This document shows, piece by piece, positions 6,587-10,409 of a stretch of 10,409 bases of DNA. The DNA is taken from the NCBI GenBank assembly GCA_027623815.1, contig JAQBUV010000076.1:1-10409 (forward strand), written 5' to 3'. The stretch is from Casp-Chloro-G3 sp002816715 (GTDB taxonomy: Bacteria > Chloroflexota > Dehalococcoidia > Lucifugimonadales > UBA3495). The notes beneath the pieces were generated by a model, which did not search any database, had not been told where the DNA came from, and saw only the letters and a program-made list of their open reading frames with translations. The position numbers and the translations under genes were made by a program. The first letter of the stretch is position 1; each line of letters starts with the position of its first letter.

Positions 6587-7198
6587 ATGATTTATGAAGT
6601 ACGGACGTACACTCTCAAGCCCGGCACGGTAGCGGAATTCGAAGCGAATTTTGCCAAGGCCCTGCCCGCCCGAGAGAAGGTGTCCCCTTTGGGAGCCTTC
6701 TGGCACACTGACATCGGCCCCTTGAACCAGGTCATCCACGTTTGGCCCTATGAGAGCCTGAAACATCGGGAGGAATGCCGTGCCACCAAAGTAGAAGGTT
6801 GGCCTCCTCCTAATGGTGGCAACATCCTGAACATGGAGTCGGAAATATACAATCCCGCCGAGTTCATGCGCCCAATGGGTGGCGACCAGGCTCTGGGCAA
6901 TATCTACGAAATGCGCAGCTACACCTATCAGCCCGGGACAATGGGTGAAGTCCTCAAGCGCTGGGCCGCCGCTGTGCCTCATCGTGAGGAGTATTCCCCC
7001 TTGGCCGCCGGCATGTACACCGAGTTGGGCGGACTGAACAAGTGGGTGCACATCTGGCCCTACAAAGACCTGGCCGAGCGCAATCAAATCAGGGAAGAAG
7101 CTGGCAAAAGCGAGCACTGGCCGCCGCCCACTCGTGAGTTCCTGGTTAAACAGGAGAACAAGATCTTGATCCCAGCCTCCTTCTCCCCAATGCACTGA
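6587..7198 (+). CDS. Tandem NIPSNAP-domain protein
   Basis: A 203-residue cytoplasmic protein made of two NIPSNAP (PF07978-like) ferredoxin-fold domains, about residues 1-100 and 105-203. The halves align along their length: IYEVRTYTLKPGT with IYEMRSYTYQPGT, SPLGAFWHTDIGPLNQVIHVWPY with SPLAAGMYTELGGLNKWVHIWPY, and GWPPP with HWPPP. The family belongs to the dimeric alpha/beta-barrel superfamily. Bacterial members are common in environmental Chloroflexota and Actinobacteria, usually without a known reaction; some relatives are monooxygenase-like or bind small ligands. No cofactor-binding motif is visible. The start is well supported by GAGGAG at 6576-6581, five bases before ATG. A stem-loop overlaps the stop codon. 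It is probably a single transcription unit. The domain assignment is strong; the biochemical role is unknown. Confidence 0.88.
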   Translation: MIYEVRTYTLKPGTVAEFEANFAKALPAREKVSPLGAFWHTDIGPLNQVIHVWPYESLKHREECRATKVEGWPPPNGGNILNMESEIYNPAEFMRPMGGDQALGNIYEMRSYTYQPGTMGEVLKRWAAAVPHREEYSPLAAGMYTELGGLNKWVHIWPYKDLAERNQIREEAGKSEHWPPPTREFLVKQENKILIPASFSPMH

Positions 7199-7213
7199 CC
7201 TGACTGTGGTCAG
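7195..7213 (+). terminator. Stem-loop overlapping the NIPSNAP stop codon
   Basis: CTGACC (7195-7200) pairs with GGTCAG (7208-7213) around a 7-nt loop, followed by ATTGGTTTAA. It includes the TGA stop at 7196-7198. It has no real T-run, so it is a weak terminator at best, or an mRNA 3'-end stabiliser. Confidence 0.3.
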
Positions 7214-7232
7214 ATTGGTTTAATGGCCTCAA

Positions 7233-7258
7233 GATGGGCAGGTGTGAGCCTGCCCATC
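7233..7258. repeat. Perfect 10-bp stem palindrome (REP-like)
   Basis: GATGGGCAGG (7233-7242), loop TGTGAG, and CCTGCCCATC (7249-7258) form a perfect hairpin. It is followed by CAATAATTTC rather than a T-run, so it looks more like an interspersed palindrome than a canonical terminator, although it could stop or stabilise the NIPSNAP transcript. Its GGGCAG stem echoes the second hairpin of the 3850-3904 element. Confidence 0.6.
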
Positions 7259-7269
7259 CAATAATTTCG

Positions 7270-7295
7270 CTCATCCTGAGCCTGTCGAAGGATAA
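7270..7295. repeat. Interspersed repeat with core CTTCGACAGGCTCAGG (minus strand)
   Basis: On the minus strand this reads TTATCCTTCGACAGGC followed by TCAGGATGA. It is the widely recurring intergenic palindrome seen in many unrelated environmental bacteria; the ATCCT and AGGAT ends form a short stem. Translated in one frame it gives FDRLRMSE, a peptide that contaminates many automated annotations. The remainder of the 7199-7349 gap has no supported gene. TAGAAT at 7335-7340 is a possible -10 box for the next gene, without a good -35. Confidence 0.75.
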
Positions 7296-7349
7296 ATCAG
7301 TAAGGTTTTCAGGCAGGCTCTTACAGTCTCTTAATAGAATTAGGTACAT

Positions 7350-7745
7350 ATGCAATCAGACTTGACTGATCAGGAAGCTGTCAAAGAAGCTAACCAACGG
7401 TTCTACGATGCCTTTGGCGCGTTGGACATTGATGGCATGGACGCCGTGTGGGATAACTCCGATCGGTCTCTGTGCGTCCACCCCGGTTGGCAGCCGCTGG
7501 TCGGTTGGCCCCTGATTCGCGAGAGTTGGCAAGCTATCTTGGACCACGCGACTCTGATGCACTTCAATGTTCAGTACATCAACGTGGTGGTGGCAGGCGA
7601 CTGTGCCTGGGTTACCTGTGTTGAAAACATCACCAGCGTGTTGCAGGGTCGGGCTGGCAACTTCGGCGTACTGGCTACCAACATCTTCGTTCGGGCCGCC
7701 CCGGGTTGGCGCATGATTGCCCACCACGCTTCGCCTCAGATGTAA
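7350..7745 (+). CDS. NTF2/SnoaL-like (DUF4440-type) small protein
   Basis: A 131-residue protein of the NTF2-like superfamily, a cone-shaped alpha+beta fold used by many small isomerases, hydrolases and ligand-binding proteins. The N-terminal helix ANQRFYDAFGALDIDGMDAVW, then VHPGWQPLVGWPLIRESW (about residues 43-60) and the C-terminal strands ending GWRMIAHHASP match the SnoaL-like subgroup that carries a W-x(n)-HPGW-x(4)-GW-x-x-IR-x-SW pattern. The substrate is unknown. His43 and the paired His124-His125 near the pocket are candidate functional residues, inferred from position only. ATG at 7350 has only a weak upstream AGG. It stands alone between repeat-rich DNA and the iron gene. The fold assignment is good; catalytic function is not established. 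Confidence 0.85.
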   Translation: MQSDLTDQEAVKEANQRFYDAFGALDIDGMDAVWDNSDRSLCVHPGWQPLVGWPLIRESWQAILDHATLMHFNVQYINVVVAGDCAWVTCVENITSVLQGRAGNFGVLATNIFVRAAPGWRMIAHHASPQM

Positions 7746-7767
7746 GGACTCCTCACCCTCAAACGCC

Positions 7768-7798
7768 GCCATATACCGTCGCTTCTGCTGACGATGGC
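7768..7798 (+). terminator. Possible weak terminator hairpin
   Basis: GCCAT (7768-7772) and CGTC (7777-7780) pair with GACG (7790-7793) and ATGGC (7794-7798). The stem is interrupted by a four-base bulge and is followed by ATTTCT. It lies about 23 bases after the SnoaL-like gene. The T-run is poor. Confidence 0.35.
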
Positions 7799-7800
7799 AT

Positions 7801-7829
7801 TTCTAAGTCGTTGGTCATTTCGATATAAT
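7801..7829 (+). promoter_or_regulatory. Promoter of the rubrerythrin-VIT1 gene
   Basis: A perfect TATAAT -10 box lies at 7824-7829. The best-placed -35 is TTCTAA (7801-7806, 17-base spacer), which is weak (3/6), as expected of an activated or tightly controlled promoter. Transcription would begin near 7836 and give an unusually long leader of about 118 nt. The leader has small hairpins (for example GACA-GTGC-TGTC near 7844) but no riboswitch that I recognise. Confidence 0.55.
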
Positions 7830-7842
7830 GGTAATCACTTGG
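7824..7842. promoter_or_regulatory. Fur-box-like operator over the -10 region
   Basis: Aligned to the 19-bp Fur consensus, this segment matches at 13 positions, with the core ATAATGGTAATCA at 7825-7837. It overlaps the -10 box and start point, where a Fur-type regulator would block RNA polymerase. The downstream gene is an iron protein, which makes the match more credible. AT-rich -10 regions can resemble Fur boxes by chance. Confidence 0.4.
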
Positions 7843-7953
7843 CGACAGTGCTGTCTTCAATCTATTCTCTCGATCTAAACCGGAATCCCCGATGCCATAT
7901 CAGGTCGAGGCCAGACTCGGCGTCGCTGGAATTTCGATAAAAGGATTTGGTGC

Positions 7954-9204
7954 ATGACCCCTGATGCCGCTGGCTTGACCAGAACGGACAAAAACTTGTG
8001 GAACGCCATTTTGGGCGAAGCGATGGCCTATTTGAAATACAACGCCTACGCTCACCGTGCATTGGAGGAGGGCTATCCAGAAGTGGCCCAAATCTTTCAG
8101 GAAGTGGCCGGGGCCGAGACCATCCACGGAATGAACCATCTGCGGGTGGCCGGTGAGATTGGCTCAACCGCCGCTAACTTGCAGCAGGTCACCACCAGCG
8201 AGACCAAAGAGTTCAGCACCATGTATCCCCGCATGATTCAGGACGCTCTGAACGAAAACCGCCAGGACGCTGCCGAGTCGTTTGCGCTGGCCCTGGAGCG
8301 GGAGCGGCACCACCAGGAAGTGTTTGCCAGAGCGTTGGAACTGTTGCAGCAAAAGCAGAAACGCTTGGCCGAAATGAGTGCGGCAATGGCGACTCAGACA
8401 ACGGCAATTGCTTCAACTCCTGTGGTATCGGCGCTCGCCGCGACTTTACCCACCGGCGGGGGCATCGGCGAGTTAGACCTGCAAACCTATACGGCGGCGG
8501 CCATGGAGGTTGACCGGGAGCGGTTCCGTGTCGCTAATCTGGGCCGACTGCGTGAGGTAGTCTTCGGCGCTCAAGACGGTATTCTCAGCACCGTGGCGCT
8601 GGTCACTTCAATAGCAGTGGCGGTGGGGGACAACTCTACCGTGCTGGTGGCCGGGTTGGCGGCTGCTCTGGCGGGAATGCTCTCAATGGCTACCGGAGCC
8701 TACCTGGGTTCACGGGCACAGCAGGATGTCCGAATGTCGGAAATATCCAGGGAAGCGCTGGAATTGGAGGAAAGGCCGGAAGAGGAATACGCCGAACTGG
8801 TGGTCATATTCCAACGCGAGGGCAAGACTTACGAAGAAGCCAGGCTGCTAGCCGATGAGATTTCTCAGGACAAGGAACTGTGGCTCAACACGCTGATTGA
8901 GAAGGAACTGGGTATCAGCCCAGAGGACACCGGCAGTCCGATCAGGGATGCGCTGGCTATGGGAACGTCTTTTATTGTGGCTGCGGCTATCCCGATCATC
9001 CCCTATCTGTTCTTGACCGGCCTCTTTGCCATTGGCGTATCGGTGCTGGGTGGGTTGATTGCCCTGTTCGTACTGGGAATGGCCAAGGGGAGGTTGGTGC
9101 AGCGGTCGCCGATCCTGCAAGGCCTGGAAATCCTGGGCATTGGCGTGGTGTCGGCGGCCATCGGATATTTCTTGGGTGACTTGATTCCCAGGTTGGTTAC
9201 ATAG
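7954..9204 (+). CDS. Rubrerythrin-VIT1 fusion, MbfA-type iron protein
   Basis: Membrane iron/manganese handling protein of 416 residues. Residues 12-131 form a rubrerythrin-like four-helix diiron domain with a full ligand set by comparison with D. vulgaris rubrerythrin: Glu22, Glu55-x-x-His58, Glu83-x-x-Glu86 and Glu117-x-x-His120. There is no rubredoxin domain. An Ala/Thr-rich linker (about 140-185) leads to a VIT1/CCC1 transporter domain (about 193-416) with REVVFGAQDG (pore Asp208), SMATGAYL (pore Met245), a charged acidic insert at 258-310 equivalent to the VIT1 metal-binding domain, and three further helices. This is the order found in MbfA of Bradyrhizobium and Agrobacterium, an iron exporter protecting against iron and peroxide stress; the present protein is longer, mostly through the linker and insert. 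The start is supported by AAGGA at 7941-7945, eight bases before ATG. A possible Fur-type operator lies upstream. Direction of transport (export) is inferred from MbfA. Confidence 0.92.
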   Translation: MTPDAAGLTRTDKNLWNAILGEAMAYLKYNAYAHRALEEGYPEVAQIFQEVAGAETIHGMNHLRVAGEIGSTAANLQQVTTSETKEFSTMYPRMIQDALNENRQDAAESFALALERERHHQEVFARALELLQQKQKRLAEMSAAMATQTTAIASTPVVSALAATLPTGGGIGELDLQTYTAAAMEVDRERFRVANLGRLREVVFGAQDGILSTVALVTSIAVAVGDNSTVLVAGLAAALAGMLSMATGAYLGSRAQQDVRMSEISREALELEERPEEEYAELVVIFQREGKTYEEARLLADEISQDKELWLNTLIEKELGISPEDTGSPIRDALAMGTSFIVAAAIPIIPYLFLTGLFAIGVSVLGGLIALFVLGMAKGRLVQRSPILQGLEILGIGVVSAAIGYFLGDLIPRLVT

Positions 9205-9229
9205 CACGAAACCAACAATACAGTAACCA
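9192..9229. terminator. Alternative hairpins between convergent genes
   Basis: GTTGGTT (9192-9198) pairs perfectly with AACCAAC (9210-9216). Alternatively TGGTTAC (9194-9200) pairs with GTAACCA (9223-9229); the two cannot form together. They span the stop codon at 9202-9204 and the 29-base gap to the convergent hydrolase. No T-run follows, so termination activity is uncertain. Confidence 0.3.
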
Positions 9230-9233
9230 GCAA

Positions 9234-10136
9234 TCACCCAATTTTGGCGTAATGCTCCCTGACCGCCACCAGGAAATCAACCGGATTGTCGCCCGCTACC
9301 AGGTGACCCGCCCTGGGAACGGTCACGGTGGAGCAATTGGGAATCACCTTCTGCATTTTCTGCATGGTCTCGTCGGCGAATATGTCGCTGTCGCCGCCCC
9401 GCAGTACCAGGGTGGGGCAGGTGATCTTGGCCACGGCTTCCCAAAGCTGTTCCGCAGTCCATTGGGGAGATCGCTGACCTTGAGTGCGTAACAACTTATC
9501 GTATTTCCAGGTCCACTTGCCGTCGGCGCGCTGGCGAATACTGTATTTCAGCGAGCCCAAAGTTTGCTCCCGCGTGCGGCCGGTGTATTCCTGCACCCGC
9601 TCGGCGAACTCATCGAAACTGTCCAACTCATCAGGCAGTTCCCGGAAACTCTGGATACGGTTGCGCCCCCGGTGTTGAGCCTCCGGGCCGGTATCGACGA
9701 TGACCAGCGACTTCAGTTTGTCCGGGTGTCGGGACGCCCACACATAGCTGTTGCGTCCGCCCATAGAGTGGCCAATGAGGTGGAACCCTTCCAGCCCTAA
9801 AGCCTCTACGAATCCGTCAATGTCGCTCTGGTGTCCTTCGATGGAATAATCGCCGTCCGATGCCCAGTCGCTGTCGCCGTGACCTCGCTGGTCCAGGGCC
9901 AGGATGTGGTAGTCTTCCGAAAGCGGTAGGCTCACGAAGTCCCAGCTATGCCCCTGTTGCGACCCGCCGTGCAGCATCACAATAAGGGGACTGGAGGGTT
10001 TGCCCCACTCCAGGTAGTGGAAGTTCATGCCATTGACCTTTACCTGCTGATCAACCGGCTCGTTCTCCTGGGTGAAAGGCACCCCCTTCTGCCGTGCCGC
10101 CTGGTGCAGCGTTAGCCCTAGCGAGTGAGATGCCAT
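9234..10136 (-). CDS. Alpha/beta-fold hydrolase
   Basis: A 300-residue soluble hydrolase of the alpha/beta (Abhydrolase_1) superfamily. Visible elements in order: HGGSQQGHSW with oxyanion-hole region at 56-65; DQRGHGDSDW at 82-91; nucleophile elbow GHSMGG with Ser124; a cap-like helical insertion about 150-235; RGGDSDIF with the probable acid Asp251; and AGHLV with catalytic His278. The triad is complete. A short extra N-terminal segment (1-30) precedes the first strand. No feature identifies a substrate; esterase, lactonase, C-C hydrolase or epoxide hydrolase activity are all possible. The ATG start is well supported by AGGAGG (complement of 10144-10149), seven bases upstream. It is transcribed convergently with the iron gene and seems to form its own transcription unit. 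Family certain, reaction unknown. Confidence 0.92.
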   Translation of the reverse strand: MASHSLGLTLHQAARQKGVPFTQENEPVDQQVKVNGMNFHYLEWGKPSSPLIVMLHGGSQQGHSWDFVSLPLSEDYHILALDQRGHGDSDWASDGDYSIEGHQSDIDGFVEALGLEGFHLIGHSMGGRNSYVWASRHPDKLKSLVIVDTGPEAQHRGRNRIQSFRELPDELDSFDEFAERVQEYTGRTREQTLGSLKYSIRQRADGKWTWKYDKLLRTQGQRSPQWTAEQLWEAVAKITCPTLVLRGGDSDIFADETMQKMQKVIPNCSTVTVPRAGHLVAGDNPVDFLVAVREHYAKIG

Positions 10137-10162
10137 GGCCGAACCTCCTGATTGGTGTCTAA

Positions 10163-10193
10163 AATATCAGAATAATGATAACTTAAGTGTCAA
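10163..10193 (-). promoter_or_regulatory. Candidate promoter of the hydrolase gene
   Basis: On the minus strand, a perfect TTGACA (complement of 10188-10193) is followed after 19 bases by GATATT (complement of 10163-10168; 4/6 match to the -10 consensus). The spacer is slightly long. The spacer contains ATAATGATAA (plus strand, 10172-10181), identical to half of a Fur box. Transcription would start near 10156, about 20 bases before the start codon. Confidence 0.42.
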
Positions 10194-10234
10194 GGTGAAT
10201 TAGTCTGGAAGGCAGTCACCTGCAAAAATATTTA

Positions 10235-10318
10235 TTAGGGTAATTTTTCCCTAACCACCGGTCGCTCTCCTTTAGGGTGAAGAGAGTCTGAGCGCAGCAA
10301 GGTTGGGGTGAGGGTCGG
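10235..10318. repeat. Repeat-derived intergenic element with TTAGGG/CCCTAA arms
   Basis: TTAGGG (10235-10240), CCCTAA (10249-10254) and TTAGGG (10272-10277) can form alternative hairpins. CTCTC (10265-10269) also pairs with GAGAG (10282-10286). The tail AGCGCAGCAAGGTTGGGG with TGAGGGT resembles the family of intergenic repeats ending in GGGTGAGGGT that I recall from Chloroflexota and other environmental genomes. No gene is supported between 10137 and 10409. The remainder, 10320-10390, shows nothing I recognise. Confidence 0.5.
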
Positions 10319-10394
10319 CCAAACAGGTAACAGAGACGGTTGTAAGTGTTCAGAGTTGATGAGGTGAAATGGTCCAAAGGTGTTGGCAATATTC

Positions 10395-10409
10395 GGGCAC
10401 CCAAGGGTG
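10395..10409. repeat. Palindrome cut by the window end
   Basis: GGGCACCCAAGGGTG at the window edge is the start of a near-perfect inverted repeat: CACCC (10398-10402) and GGGTG (10405-10409) are complementary. If the next bases were CCC the palindrome would be longer. It may be another interspersed palindrome; only the left part can be seen. Confidence 0.35.

Noticed and set aside
6527..7195. 222-residue minus-strand frame opposite the NIPSNAP gene
   Set aside because: The plus-strand frame has an excellent SD and a clear tandem NIPSNAP sequence; the minus frame is its shadow.
7146..7355. Minus-strand frame of 69 residues between the NIPSNAP and SnoaL-like genes
   Set aside because: It translates the interspersed palindrome (FDRLRMSE peptide) and overlaps both neighbouring genes' ends; a well-known annotation artefact.
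10216..10404. Minus-strand frame of 62 residues near the window end
   Set aside because: It runs through the repeat-derived element and has no start signal or protein-like pattern.
1..10409. CRISPR array, tRNA or rRNA genes, insertion sequence, phage or toxin-antitoxin module
   Set aside because: No regularly spaced direct repeats, no cloverleaf with tRNA consensus, no transposase or integrase motif, and no small paired genes were found on either strand by eye.

Overview
The window looks like a chromosomal segment of a free-living bacterium. It most resembles Chloroflexota, possibly Dehalococcoidia or the SAR202 group. This placement is inferred from the gene mix, not from a marker gene: a giant secreted protein with a Thr-Pro linker, a tandem NIPSNAP protein, a SnoaL-like protein, a rubrerythrin-VIT1 fusion, and gaps filled with short palindromic repeats. 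GC content is moderate. There are eight protein-coding genes and no tRNA, rRNA, CRISPR array, transposase or phage gene. Every gene appears intact.

Layout. (1) 26-3742 (+): a 1238-residue membrane-anchored surface protein with about nine IPT/TIG-like repeats, a fibronectin-III-like domain, one membrane helix and a C-terminal cytoplasmic domain I do not recognise. It ends at a strong terminator (3779-3811), followed by a 55-bp palindromic element (3850-3904). (2) 3969-5108 (-): a two-gene operon, queF then yhhQ, for salvage of the queuosine precursor preQ0. (3) 5109-5286: a divergent promoter region. Two TTGACA -35 boxes, one per direction, lie inside a single TGTCAAA-N9-TTTGACA dyad. (4) 5287-6480 (+): an MFS exporter of the fosmidomycin-resistance type. 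(5) 6587-7198 (+): a tandem NIPSNAP protein. (6) 7199-7349: a gap with three stem-loops, including the widespread repeat related to CTTCGACAGGCTCAGG. (7) 7350-7745 (+): an NTF2/SnoaL-like protein. (8) 7954-9204 (+): a rubrerythrin-VIT1 (MbfA-type) iron protein. It has a consensus TATAAT box overlapped by a Fur-box-like sequence. (9) 9234-10136 (-): an alpha/beta hydrolase with a complete triad. (10) 10137-10409: its promoter, then repeat-derived intergenic DNA.

How the genes relate. queF and yhhQ form a clear functional unit: import of preQ0 followed by reduction to preQ1. No queC, queD or queE is present here. The divergent MFS gene may be co-regulated with them through the shared dyad, but a functional link is inference only. 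The rubrerythrin-VIT1 protein is likely an iron-handling or iron-export device. The other genes look independent, each with its own start signals or terminators.

No plainly new multi-gene system is visible. The most unusual items are the large surface protein with its unknown cytoplasmic domain, the dyad-centred divergent promoter, the possible Fur-type control of the iron protein, and the dense set of structured intergenic repeats.
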